Shown here one piece after another: positions 17,966 through 26,394 of a DNA stretch of 64,000 bases. Both the position numbers and the translations under genes were made by a program. The stretch covers positions 747,001 to 811,000 of the forward strand of contig NZ_VOQR01000001.1 in the NCBI RefSeq assembly GCF_007995065.1. The letters are read 5' to 3'. The stretch comes from Sphingomonas ginsenosidivorax (GTDB lineage Bacteria; Pseudomonadota; Alphaproteobacteria; Sphingomonadales; Sphingomonadaceae). The notes beneath the pieces are model-generated. The model searched no databases, had not been told where the DNA came from, and worked only from the letters and a program-made list of their open reading frames with translations. Numbering within the stretch: position 1 is the stretch's first letter; every line of letters starts with the position of its first letter.

Positions 17966-19294
17966 TCAGACGGGCACGCCGTACAGGTCGTGCGCGTCTG
18001 CGTCCTCGATCAGCACGGGGACGATATCGCCGAGCGTGAGGTGTCCCGCGTCGCGCAGGAAGACCTCGCCGTCGATCTCCGGCGCGTCGGCCTTGGACCG
18101 ACCCGTAGCGCCGTCCTCGTCGACCGCATCGATGATCACGTCGAGCGTGCGGCCGACCCTCCTTGCCAGCTTGGCGGTCGAGATTGCCGCAGTCCGCTCC
18201 ATGATCCGGGCGTAGCGCTCTTCCTTGACCTCTTCGGGGACATGGTCGGGCAGCAGGTTGGCGGCAGCGCCCTCGACCGGCTCGAAGCGGAACGCGCCGA
18301 CGCGGTCGAGCTGCGCCTCGTCCAGCCAGTCGAGCAGATACTGGAAATCCTCCTCGGTCTCGCCGGGGAAGCCGACCACGAAGGTCGAGCGGATCGCGAT
18401 GTCGGGCACGAGTGCACGCCAGTTGTGGATCCGCTGCAGCACCTTCGCGTCGTTTCCGGGGCGCTTCATGCGCTTGAGCACCGCCGGCGAGGCATGCTGG
18501 AACGGGATGTCGAGATAGGGCAGCACGAGCCCATCGGCCATCAGCGGGATGACGTGGTCGACATGGGGGTATGGGTAGACATAATGCAGCCTGACCCAGG
18601 GCGCGATCTTGCCGAGCTCGCGGCTCAGGTCAGTCATGTGCGCGCGCACCTCGCCGCCGCCCTTCAGCGGCCAGACCGAGTGGCGCATATCGACGCCGTA
18701 GGCCGACGTGTCCTGGCTGATGACCAGCAATTCCTTCGTACCCGCCGCCACCAGCTTCTCCGCCTCGCGCAGGATCGCATCTGGGCGGCGGCTGACCAGG
18801 TCGCCGCGCAGCGACGGAATGATGCAGAAGGAGCAACGGTGGTTGCAGCCCTCCGAGATCTTCAGATAGCTGTAGTGGCGCGGGGTCAGCTTCAGCCCGG
18901 CGTCGGGGACGAGGTTGAGGAACGCCGAGGGCGGCATCGGGGCCGCCTCGCGGACCGCGCCGACGACCTGCTCGTACTCGTGCGCGCCGGTGATCGCGAG
19001 AACGCCCGGGAAGCGCGCGCGGATCGTCTCGGCTTCCTTACCCATGCAGCCGGTGACGATGACGCGGCCATTCTCCGCGATCGCCTCGCCGATCGCGTCG
19101 AGACTTTCCTCCTTCGCGCTGTCGAGAAAGCCGCAGGTGTTGACCAACACGACGTCGGCGCCGGCATAGTCGGGCGACATCTGGTAGCCGTCGCTGCGCA
19201 GCTGGGTCAGAATCCGCTCGCTGTCGACGAGGTTTTTCGGACAGCCGAGCGAGACCATGCCGACACGGGGCGGGGAGGGAAGTATCGTTGCCAT
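17966..19294 (-). CDS. rimO: Ribosomal protein uS12 methylthiotransferase RimO
   Basis: Radical-SAM enzyme adding a methylthio group to Asp of ribosomal protein S12. 442 residues from ATG at 19294. UPF0004 domain with [17 protein letters not shown] and TGCMGK Cys ligands (about 12-95); radical SAM CxxxCxxC in [12 protein letters not shown] (about 148-160); C-terminal TRAM domain ending HDLYGVPV. The DSER element after CPKN distinguishes RimO from MiaB. Confidence 0.96.
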   Translation of the reverse strand: MATILPSPPRVGMVSLGCPKNLVDSERILTQLRSDGYQMSPDYAGADVVLVNTCGFLDSAKEESLDAIGEAIAENGRVIVTGCMGKEAETIRARFPGVLAITGAHEYEQVVGAVREAAPMPPSAFLNLVPDAGLKLTPRHYSYLKISEGCNHRCSFCIIPSLRGDLVSRRPDAILREAEKLVAAGTKELLVISQDTSAYGVDMRHSVWPLKGGGEVRAHMTDLSRELGKIAPWVRLHYVYPYPHVDHVIPLMADGLVLPYLDIPFQHASPAVLKRMKRPGNDAKVLQRIHNWRALVPDIAIRSTFVVGFPGETEEDFQYLLDWLDEAQLDRVGAFRFEPVEGAAANLLPDHVPEEVKEERYARIMERTAAISTAKLARRVGRTLDVIIDAVDEDGATGRSKADAPEIDGEVFLRDAGHLTLGDIVPVLIEDADAHDLYGVPV

Positions 19295-19371
19295 GAGAGC
19301 GCGCCACATAGGGGAAGTGGCGGCGATATTCTAGGGCAGGCGTTGGGATGCGCGCCGACCCCGGTCCGCGT

Positions 19372-19454
19372 CCGTCATCCCAGCGAAGGCTGGGATCTCA
19401 TGCGGCAAAGGTGCGGCCGGTAACCGGGAGATCTCAGCCTACGCTGGGATGACG
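19372..19454. repeat. Composite palindrome, family B, copy 2
   Basis: CCGTCATCCCAGCGAAGGCT left arm and inverted AGCCTACGCTGGGATGACG right arm, between the divergent genes rimO and anmK, so here it is a promoter-side insertion. Confidence 0.8.
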
Positions 19455-19568
19455 AGAGGAGTGCGTTCGGACGACCCACGGACAAGCTGCGATACCGCGG
19501 GGGCTGCCGCCGGCTTCCTCGACTTTTGCTCCGCCCCACGCCATGACGGTTCGATAAAGGGGACCGTT

Positions 19569-20702
19569 ATGCTGGCTATTGGGCTGATGTCGGGCACGTC
19601 GCTCGACGGGATCGACGCCGCGTTGATCGAGACCGACGGCGTCGCCGAGGTCCGCGCGATCGCGTTTCGCGGCGAGGCGTGGTCGGATGCGGCGCGCGCC
19701 GAACTTGCCGAGGCGACGCGGATGGCGCTGACCTTCGAGCGGCCGCGCGCGAGCCCGCCGATCGTCGTGGCGGGCGAACTCGTCACGCGCGCGCACGTCT
19801 TCGCCGTGCACAAGCTGCTCGCCGATGCGGGCGTGCGCGCGGAGGACGTCGGCGTGATCGGCTTCCACGGCCAGACGATCGCGCACCGGCCGGACCGCGG
19901 CTGGACCTGGCAGATCGGCGACGGCGCGGCGATGGCGCGCGCGACGGGAATCGCCACGGTGTCAGACTTCCGCTCGGCCGACGTCGCGGCGGGCGGGCAT
20001 GGCGCGCCGCTGCTGCCGGTCTATCACGCCGCGCTGGCGGGCGCGCTCGATGGCCCGATCGCGGTGCTGAACCTGGGCGGGGTCGCCAACATCACCTTCA
20101 TCCCGGCTCAGCCGGATCATCTCTCGCACGAGATGTCGCCGGAAACGCTCGACACGACCGGCGGGCTGGTCGCGTTCGATACCGGGCCGGCGAACGGTCT
20201 GATCGATTCCTGGGTCGAGCAGGAAATCGGCGCGCGTTACGATGCCGGCGGCGCGCTCGCCGCGTCGGGTCGCGTCGACGAGGCGGTGCTGACTGCGATG
20301 CTCGATCACCCCTTCTTCGACGCCCCTGCGCCCAAGTCGCTCGATCGCAACGATTTCACGATCCAGCCCGCGCGGGGGCTGTCGTCCGCGGACGGTGCGG
20401 CGACGCTGACCGCATTCACGGCCGCCAGCGTGGCGGAGGCGCTGAAGCATCTGCCGGCGCGCCCCAAGCGCCTGCTGGTGGCAGGGGGCGGGCGGCTCAA
20501 TCCGACGTTGCTGGGGATGATCGGCGCGTGGACCGGACTGGTGCCGGAGCCGACCGACACTCTCGGCTGGAACGGCGACGCGCTCGAGGCGGAGGGCTTT
20601 GCCTATATGGCGGTACGGACGCTGAAGGGCCTGCCGATCAGCTTTCCGGGCACGACCGGCGTGCCGCGCGCGATGGCGGGCGGGGTCGTCGATCGGCCGT
20701 AA
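19569..20702 (+). CDS. anmK: Anhydro-N-acetylmuramic acid kinase
   Basis: Phosphorylates 1,6-anhydro-MurNAc recovered from cell-wall turnover to MurNAc-6-phosphate. 377 residues from ATG at 19569 with an AAAGGGGA ribosome site. Motifs: LMSGTSLDGIDAAL at the N-terminus, GFHGQTIAH near 100, SDFRSADVAAGGHGAPL near 135, NLGGVANIT near 170, FDTGPAN near 205 and a C-terminal VAGGGRLNP. MurQ, the usual next enzyme, is not in the window. Confidence 0.95.
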   Translation: MLAIGLMSGTSLDGIDAALIETDGVAEVRAIAFRGEAWSDAARAELAEATRMALTFERPRASPPIVVAGELVTRAHVFAVHKLLADAGVRAEDVGVIGFHGQTIAHRPDRGWTWQIGDGAAMARATGIATVSDFRSADVAAGGHGAPLLPVYHAALAGALDGPIAVLNLGGVANITFIPAQPDHLSHEMSPETLDTTGGLVAFDTGPANGLIDSWVEQEIGARYDAGGALAASGRVDEAVLTAMLDHPFFDAPAPKSLDRNDFTIQPARGLSSADGAATLTAFTAASVAEALKHLPARPKRLLVAGGGRLNPTLLGMIGAWTGLVPEPTDTLGWNGDALEAEGFAYMAVRTLKGLPISFPGTTGVPRAMAGGVVDRP

Positions 20703-20712
20703 CGGCCCCAGG

Positions 20713-20743
20713 CCGTCATCCGGAGGCATGCCCAGGATGACGG
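20713..20743. terminator. Short inverted repeat between convergent genes (mini family A)
   Basis: CCGTCATCC and GGATGACGG flank a 13-base centre; the outer ends match family A arms. It lies between the anmK stop and the stop of the minus-strand gene at 20753, so it may act as a two-way terminator or mark a collapsed palindrome. Confidence 0.5.
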
Positions 20744-20752
20744 GGGGATAGC

Positions 20753-21061
20753 TTACTTCTTCGCGGTCTTCTTGGGCGCCGGCTTCTTCGGCGCGGGCTT
20801 GTCGTCCTTGGCGAGCAGCGCGGGGCCGGCGACCGCCGCTGCAATCCCTGCGATCACCGCCGCGCCGACCGCGATCGCGGTTTTCGGGTTCGCCTTCACG
20901 GCGTCGGTCGCAGTGGCGAGACCCTGCTTCGCCGCGTCGGTGGCATCGTCGATCCAGTCGCTCGCGCTCGATGCGGCGCCGGTCTTTGTCTTCTCGCTCG
21001 TGGTGGGCTCGTCATGCTTCGCCTTGGCGTGCGGCATCGCGGAAGAGGGGATCGACGACAT
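20753..21061 (-). CDS. Small Ala/Lys-rich membrane-associated protein, unknown function
   Basis: 102 residues: a polar N-terminus with Lys/Glu/Thr (1-30), an amphipathic region like ElaB/CsbD-type stress proteins (SDWIDDATDAAKQGLATATDAVKA cut across 34-56), one membrane helix (about 60-84, AIAVGAAVIAGIAAAVAGPA) and a Lys-Pro-Ala tail (88-102, repeated PAPKK). I do not assign a family. ATG 21061 starts it; the VWA gene ends 60 bases away in the same direction. Confidence 0.7.
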   Translation of the reverse strand: MSSIPSSAMPHAKAKHDEPTTSEKTKTGAASSASDWIDDATDAAKQGLATATDAVKANPKTAIAVGAAVIAGIAAAVAGPALLAKDDKPAPKKPAPKKTAKK

Positions 21062-21122
21062 AAGTAACGCTCCTGAAACGACTTGGAGCTTTCTAAACCG
21101 GCGGTAAGTGCTGCCGGTTCCC

Positions 21123-22298
21123 TCAGCGTTTCCGCGACAGTTCGCGCATCGCGTCGTCGAGGCCGCCGAGCGTCAGTGGATACATCCGGTCGGCCATCAG
21201 CTCGCGTATCATCCGCACACTCTGCGAATAGCCCCATTGCCCCACCGGCACCGGGTTCAGCCACACCGCCGCGGGATAGGTCGTGGTCAGCCGCTGCAGC
21301 CACACCGCCCCCGGTTCCTCGTTGAAATGCTCGACCGATCCGCCGGGGTGGCTGATCTCGTACGGGCTCATCGACGCGTCGCCGACGAAGACCAGCTTAT
21401 AGTCGTGGCCGAACTTGTGGAGCACGTCCCACATTGGCGTCCGCTCGGTCGTGCGGCGGAGATTGTCCTTCCACACGCCCTCGTACGGGCAATTGTGGAA
21501 GTAGAAGAATTCGAGGTTCTTGAACTCGGTCGTCGCCGCACTGAACAGCTCTTCGCACAGCGTCACGAACGGATCCATCGACCCGCCGATGTCGAGGAAC
21601 AGCAGCAGCTTGACCGCATTGCGCCGCTCGGCGCGCATCACGACGTCGAGCCAGCCCTGCCGCGCGGTCCCCGCGATCGTCGCGTCGATGTCGAGCTCGT
21701 CCGCGGCGCCGTCGCGCGCGAACTTGCGCAGGCGGCGCAGCGCCACCTTAATGTTGCGGGTGCCGAGTTCCTTGGTGCTGTCGAGGTTGCGGAACTCGCG
21801 CTGGTCCCAGACCTTCAGCGCCCGCTTGTGCCGGCTCTCGCCGCCGATCCGCACGCCTTCGGGGTTGTAGCCGGCGTTGCCGAACGGGCTGGTGCCGCCC
21901 GTGCCGATCCACTTGTTGCCGCCCTGGTGACGGCCTTCCTGCTCGGCGAGGCGCTGCTTGAGTGTCTCCATGATTTCGTCCCACGAGCCGAGCGACTGCA
22001 TCGCCGCCATCTCCTCCGGGGTCAGGAATTTCTCGGCAACGGCCTTCAGCCACTCGGCGGGGATCTCGCTCTGTGTCGCAGGATCCGACGCCAGGCCACG
22101 GAACACGCTCGCGAAAACCTGGTCGAAGCGATCGAGCAGCCCCTCGTCCTTCACGTACACCGCGCGCGACAGATAGTAGAAATCCTCGGGCGTCCGCTCG
22201 ATCACCTCGGCGTCGAGCGCCTCGAGCAGGATCAGGTGTTCCTTGAGGCTGGCATTGATGCCGGCGCTGCGCAGCGCGTCGAGGAAGTTCAGGAACAT
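21123..22298 (-). CDS. VWA-domain protein, CoxE-like
   Basis: 391 residues from ATG at 22298 (MFLNFLDALRSAGI). A helical N-terminal half with DFYYLSRAVYVKDE, a Gly-rich GGTSPFGNAGYNPEG segment near 145-160, and a C-terminal von Willebrand A domain with the MIDAS start LFLDIGGSMD near 240. The classical DxSxS is changed to DIGGS, so metal binding may be altered. CoxE-type VWA proteins partner with MoxR AAA+ ATPases; the moxR gene is 2.2 kb upstream on the same strand, with a glycosyltransferase and a CHAP gene in between. Confidence 0.88.
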   Translation of the reverse strand: MFLNFLDALRSAGINASLKEHLILLEALDAEVIERTPEDFYYLSRAVYVKDEGLLDRFDQVFASVFRGLASDPATQSEIPAEWLKAVAEKFLTPEEMAAMQSLGSWDEIMETLKQRLAEQEGRHQGGNKWIGTGGTSPFGNAGYNPEGVRIGGESRHKRALKVWDQREFRNLDSTKELGTRNIKVALRRLRKFARDGAADELDIDATIAGTARQGWLDVVMRAERRNAVKLLLFLDIGGSMDPFVTLCEELFSAATTEFKNLEFFYFHNCPYEGVWKDNLRRTTERTPMWDVLHKFGHDYKLVFVGDASMSPYEISHPGGSVEHFNEEPGAVWLQRLTTTYPAAVWLNPVPVGQWGYSQSVRMIRELMADRMYPLTLGGLDDAMRELSRKR

Positions 22299-22346
22299 CG
22301 TGCCGTTCTGCCCGGCGGGGTGCACGAAGTCGAGCCGTCCCCATTA

Positions 22347-22428
22347 CGTCACCCCAGCGCAGGCTGGGGTCTCTCGACGATCGGTCGCGCGCTTGCGGCA
22401 GAAGACCCCAGCCTGCGCTGGGGTGACG
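22347..22428. repeat. Composite palindrome, family B, copy 3
   Basis: CGTCACCCCAGCGCAGGCTG and its inverse CAGCCTGCGCTGGGGTGACG flank a unique centre. GTCACCCC subtype of the family. Between the CHAP gene and the VWA gene. Confidence 0.8.
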
Positions 22429-22436
22429 GCTTTCGC

Positions 22437-23000
22437 TCAGCGCGCGATCGGCTCGCCGCTGATCGGCACATAGGCGTCGATCAGCGCGCCGACATAATCG
22501 GGATGGTCGCTGGTCAGTTCGGGCGCGGTATGTGCGGCGCCGTAGATGAAGCCGTAGACCGGGTAGACGCCGCCGCCGAGCCCGTCGACGTCCTTGTACC
22601 AGACCTTCACGTCGCTCCAGTCGTTGCGCGGCGAGACGTCGAACAGCGTGACGTCCTGCTCGGCATGGCCGCGTTCACCGTTCTGGCGCGACCAGTTGGC
22701 GTGCGTCAGCATCACCACGCGCTTCTCGACGATGCGGCTGATCACCGCGACATGCCCCATCGGCAGGCGGTGGGTCTTGGCGAAGACGATGACGGCGCCG
22801 ACCCGCGGCTTGTGCGCGCGCTCGTACTTGCCGTCCGCCTGTTCCCACCAGGTCCAGGCGTTGCCGTAGAGCTGGATCCCGGACGCCGCGCGCGCGAACG
22901 GCACGCACTGGCCGACATAGTTGAGCAGCGAGGCCGCGGAGGCGGTCGTGGGCACGGTCACGAGCGCGAGAAGCGGAAGGAGTCGGGCGAATCTCTTCAT
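22437..23000 (-). CDS. Secreted CHAP-domain protein
   Basis: 187 residues with a signal peptide (cleaved after TTASA, about 23). The CHAP (papain-like amidase/peptidase) Cys and His are in QCVPFAR (about C32) and MGHVAVIS (about H82). Such proteins cut peptidoglycan cross-links in the periplasm. No extra wall-binding domain is present. Located between the membrane glycosyltransferase and the VWA gene. Confidence 0.85.
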   Translation of the reverse strand: MKRFARLLPLLALVTVPTTASAASLLNYVGQCVPFARAASGIQLYGNAWTWWEQADGKYERAHKPRVGAVIVFAKTHRLPMGHVAVISRIVEKRVVMLTHANWSRQNGERGHAEQDVTLFDVSPRNDWSDVKVWYKDVDGLGGGVYPVYGFIYGAAHTAPELTSDHPDYVGALIDAYVPISGEPIAR

Positions 23001-23049
23001 GCCCGCGACGCTAGGATCGCCGCAGTGACAGCGAGGTTGCTAATCTTGG

Positions 23050-24477
23050 TTAATGTCCGGAAACCCCGTTGCTTTGCGGCGGAGTGCGCGCGTAGAGCGA
23101 CCAGTCGAACCCCGACATCGAGAAATACCGCCCGACCGCGATGCGCGCATAGGACTGGCCGCACCGCTCGAGCCGCGCCGGGGCCGCGCCGTGATCCTCG
23201 AGATCGATGAACACGAACGCCGCCGCGGGGCAGTCCCGGCGGATGTCGAGCGAATAGCCTGCGGTCCGCGCCGCGGCCTCGAGCACCGCGGTCGGGCGGA
23301 TCGTATCGACGCCCACGCTGGTCCCGGCGGGCGCGGCCATGCGCATGGTGGCGACCGCGCGCCCCGGGTCGCCGCGCAGCGCGAGTGCGAGCGCGCGGTC
23401 CCGCGACAGGCTCGCCACGACGACGACTGCGAGGAGCACCACCGCGACCGCCCGCCGCCACCCGCCACGGGCGATCGCGGCGCCGCTCAGCTCGGCCACG
23501 AGCAGCACCAGCCCAATGCACGCCAGGAAGTAATAGCGCGCGAACCCCGCATTGTTGATCCGGCTGAGCGCGAGCGCGAGCATCGCGGGAAAGGCGAGCA
23601 CTGCGAGCGCGTACAGGAAGCGGCGACCGGCCATGCCCGGTGCGAGCAGTATCGCGGCGGCGCTGGCGACGGCGGCGACGCCGATGGTCGCGAACGCCGA
23701 CCCCAGCGACAGGCCGAACGTGTGGACGACCGCGTCCTCCAGCCCGCCGGAGAAGCCGGGAATCGTGAACCCCGGATAGCCGCCGGTCTGGAACCCGGCG
23801 GTGCTCGCGTGCGCGGCGGCGACCACGACCGCGACGACCAGCACGACCGCGCCGATCGAGGGGGCCAGCGTTCGCAGGCCGCTGCGCACCGCCTCGTCCA
23901 GCGTCATCCGGCGCGACAGCGTGGCGACGATCCAGCCGCCGAGTGCCGCCAAGGCGAAGATATAGGTGAACTGCGCGAGCATCCCGAGCAGGGTCAGCGC
24001 GGCGAGCGGCCACACCGGCGCCTCGCGCTCGCCGTCGAGCCAGCGATCCACCACGAGGATCGCGACCAGCATGACGGTCACCATCGGGCCGTACCCGCGG
24101 GCCTCCGCGCCGTACGCCATCATGATCGGCGAAACCGCGACCAGCAGAGCGGCGACGACCCCGGTGGCCGTGCCGCGCCGCAGCCCGATCGCGCCAGCGA
24201 GCCCGATCGACGCGACCCCGGTCGCGATCGACAGCGCGCGGACGAGCATCGGCGGCGCATAGGGCCCGACCAGCAGCATCCACCAGCTGTTGAGGAAATG
24301 GTTGTTGTCGTGGTTGATCTGCCAGAGCACGCCGAGGGGCGTGGCCGCCTGCTTCACGAAATAGGCGGACCACGCCTCGTCGAGCCACAGCCCGCCACGC
24401 GCGGTCGCGAGCCGCAGCGCGAGGCCGACGAGCATCGCCAGTCCGATCGCGCCGTACGCGCCACGGCGTGCGGTCAC
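23050..24477 (-). CDS. GT39/PMT-type multi-membrane glycosyltransferase
   Basis: 475 residues from a GTG at 24477 that overlaps the moxR stop as GTGA. About ten membrane helices fill residues 8-370. The first periplasmic loop has the GT-C acidic signature WLDEAWSAYF (about 31-40) and a second, GAEARGYGPM (about 122-131), typical of ArnT/PMT-like enzymes that use polyprenyl-phosphate sugars. A soluble tail of about 110 residues follows. The acceptor is unknown. The frame runs on upstream across moxR, but that part is a shadow. Confidence 0.85.
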   Translation of the reverse strand: MTARRGAYGAIGLAMLVGLALRLATARGGLWLDEAWSAYFVKQAATPLGVLWQINHDNNHFLNSWWMLLVGPYAPPMLVRALSIATGVASIGLAGAIGLRRGTATGVVAALLVAVSPIMMAYGAEARGYGPMVTVMLVAILVVDRWLDGEREAPVWPLAALTLLGMLAQFTYIFALAALGGWIVATLSRRMTLDEAVRSGLRTLAPSIGAVVLVVAVVVAAAHASTAGFQTGGYPGFTIPGFSGGLEDAVVHTFGLSLGSAFATIGVAAVASAAAILLAPGMAGRRFLYALAVLAFPAMLALALSRINNAGFARYYFLACIGLVLLVAELSGAAIARGGWRRAVAVVLLAVVVVASLSRDRALALALRGDPGRAVATMRMAAPAGTSVGVDTIRPTAVLEAAARTAGYSLDIRRDCPAAAFVFIDLEDHGAAPARLERCGQSYARIAVGRYFSMSGFDWSLYARTPPQSNGVSGH

Positions 24478-25328
24478 GGGTGGTTCTTCTGGCGCTTGGC
24501 CATGAAGGCGAGGCGTTCGAACAGCATCACGTCCTGCTCGTTCTTGAGCAGGGCACCGTGCAGCGGCGGGATCGCCTTGGTCGGGTCGCGGTTCTGCAGC
24601 ACGTCGAGCGGCATGTCCTCGTGCAACAGCAGCTTCAGCCAGTCGAGCAGCTCCGACGTGCTCGGCTTCTTCTTGAGGCCGGGCACGTCGCGGATCTCGT
24701 AGAACAGGTCCATCGCGCGGCCGACCAGGATCTTCTGGATGCCGGGGAAGTGGACGTCGACGATCGCCTGCATCGTGTCGCGATCGGGAAACTTGATATA
24801 GTGGAAGAAGCAGCGGCGCAGGAACGCGTCGGGCAACTCCTTCTCGTTGTTGCTGGTGATGACGACGATCGGGCGTTCGACCGCGCGGACCGTCTCCTTG
24901 GTCTCGTAGACATGGAATTCCATGCGATCGAGCTCCTGCAACAGGTCGTTCGGGAACTCGATATCGGCCTTGTCGATCTCGTCGATCAGCAGGACGGGGG
25001 GCTTGGGGCGGGTGAACGCCTCCCACAGCTTGCCCTTGCGGATATAGTTGGAAATGTCGTGGACGCGCTCGTCGCCCAGCTGGCCGTCGCGCAGCCGGGC
25101 GACCGCGTCATATTCGTAGAGGCCCTGTTGCGCCTTGGTGGTCGACTTGACGTTCCACTCGATCAGCTCGGCGCCGACCGCCTTGGCGATCTCGTAGGCG
25201 AGCACGGTCTTGCCGGTGCCGGGCTCACCCTTGACCAGCAGCGGGCGGCGCAGCGTGACCGCGGCATTGACCGCGACCTTCAGGTCGTCGGTCGCGACAT
25301 AGCTTTGCGTGCTTTCGAAGCGCTTCAT
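24474..25328 (-). CDS. MoxR-family AAA+ ATPase
   Basis: 284 residues from ATG at 25328. Walker A is GEPGTGKT (about 39-46), Walker B LLIDEIDKAD (about 113), sensor 1 VITSNNEKE (about 155), and the arginine-finger region FLRRCFFHYIKFPDRD (about 169-184). MoxR ATPases act as chaperones with VWA proteins, inserting cofactors or remodelling complexes. It leads a minus-strand series moxR-GT39-CHAP-VWA, coupled to the GT39 gene. Confidence 0.93.
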   Translation of the reverse strand: MKRFESTQSYVATDDLKVAVNAAVTLRRPLLVKGEPGTGKTVLAYEIAKAVGAELIEWNVKSTTKAQQGLYEYDAVARLRDGQLGDERVHDISNYIRKGKLWEAFTRPKPPVLLIDEIDKADIEFPNDLLQELDRMEFHVYETKETVRAVERPIVVITSNNEKELPDAFLRRCFFHYIKFPDRDTMQAIVDVHFPGIQKILVGRAMDLFYEIRDVPGLKKKPSTSELLDWLKLLLHEDMPLDVLQNRDPTKAIPPLHGALLKNEQDVMLFERLAFMAKRQKNHP

Positions 25329-25399
25329 GGCAATTCCCGTGTCCGACTGTGGCACAAGCGATAGAGGCTGCGCGGCGCGGCGCGCAAGCGTCCTGCTCT

Positions 25400-25483
25400 C
25401 GTCATCCCGGGCTTGTCCCGGGATCCAGGGTAACAGGCGGCGGCGTTCGTGGCTCTGGATGCCAGGACGAGCCCGGCATGACG
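25400..25483. repeat. Composite palindrome, family A, copy 3
   Basis: CGTCATCCCGGGCTTGTCCC left arm and inverted ...GAGCCCGGCATGACG right arm with CCAGGGT/CTGGAT inner ends; GGGCTTG subtype. Between two minus-strand genes. Confidence 0.75.
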
Positions 25484-25494
25484 GAGGACGGGGG

Positions 25495-26163
25495 CTACAG
25501 ATCCCCCCGCGCGCTGGCGCGCGCTTCGAGCAGCGACCACAGCCCGCGGTGCTGCGCGAACAGCTGTTGCGCACCGAACGAGACTGCGCGTTCGGTGCCG
25601 GGCGATCCGCCCAGCGCCGTGACGATGCGCGCGGTGTCCTCTTCGGCGGGGAAGGCGGAGCGCGACACGTCCACGCCGAACCGCATCGCCGCGACGTCGA
25701 GGACGCGGCGGATCGGCCCCCAGTCGTGGAGCAGCGCCGCGACCGCGCCGGACGCGCACCCCGCGCGATCGGACCGCGCGAGCATTTCGAGCGCATGCCG
25801 TTCGCCGACCAGCGCGCTTGCGGTCTCGGACTGGCCCGGGGTCGAGGGCAGCGGACCGACCGCGACCAGCAGTTGCGCGAGATAGGCCCGCTCGGCGGCA
25901 AACCCACGCGCGGCCGCCGCCAGCCAGTCGTGCGCGGCGGGCTGGGCATCGCGGGTCAGCGCGTCCTCGACCATGCCGGGATGATCGCCATGTACCGCGC
26001 ACAGCGCATGGACCGCGTCCGACAGGTTGCGCTGCGCCGGTGCGCCGCGGACCAGGCGGAGCATATGGGGATGCGACGCGCTGCCATCGGCTTCGGCGAG
26101 CCGGACCACCAGGTCCCAGGCGCTGGCGTGCGCGCCATTTGATGCCGTTTGCGAAATCATCAT
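25495..26163 (-). CDS. Conserved helical protein of unknown function
   Basis: 222 residues beginning MMISQTASNGAHASAWDL (ATG at 26163 or 26160), predicted all-helical and cytosolic, rich in Ala, Leu and Arg. I see His/Asp residues scattered (HPHML, AVHGDHPG, HDWLAAAA, LLHDWG) but no metal-binding motif I can name. It resembles sphingomonad-restricted hypothetical proteins. The gene is separated from moxR by a palindrome and is divergent from the S9 peptidase gene. Confidence 0.7.
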   Translation of the reverse strand: MMISQTASNGAHASAWDLVVRLAEADGSASHPHMLRLVRGAPAQRNLSDAVHALCAVHGDHPGMVEDALTRDAQPAAHDWLAAAARGFAAERAYLAQLLVAVGPLPSTPGQSETASALVGERHALEMLARSDRAGCASGAVAALLHDWGPIRRVLDVAAMRFGVDVSRSAFPAEEDTARIVTALGGSPGTERAVSFGAQQLFAQHRGLWSLLEARASARGDL

Positions 26164-26230
26164 GTCCCGGTCGTTGCAGCAGGCCTGCGCCGATGCGGTG
26201 CCTGTCCGTCATGCGGTATCCACGACCTGC

Positions 26231-26323
26231 GTAAAGACTCGGTAAAGACCCCGTTATGGACGGCATGCCGGCATCGATTCGCGAGCGGGGCCGCCTGAAC
26301 CATGTCCGACATCCGGTCTTTAC
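26231..26323. promoter_or_regulatory. Repeated GTAAAGA motif upstream of the S9 peptidase
   Basis: GTAAAGA occurs at 26231 and again at 26242, an 11-base period, and in the opposite strand as TCTTTAC at 26317-26323. The 231-base divergent region holds nothing else I can name. A dimeric regulator binding site is possible. Confidence 0.35.
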
Positions 26324-26394
26324 GGGGACAGGCGACGCCGCGATAACGCGGCCGCAGCCGGCGAGCGTCCGGCATGCCCCACGGAGATTGTAGG

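Noticed and set aside
23050..25026. 658-codon frame joining the GT39 gene with sequence opposite moxR
   Set aside because: Conserved GT39 sequence starts at the GTG overlapping the moxR stop; the extra part is a shadow of moxR in another frame.
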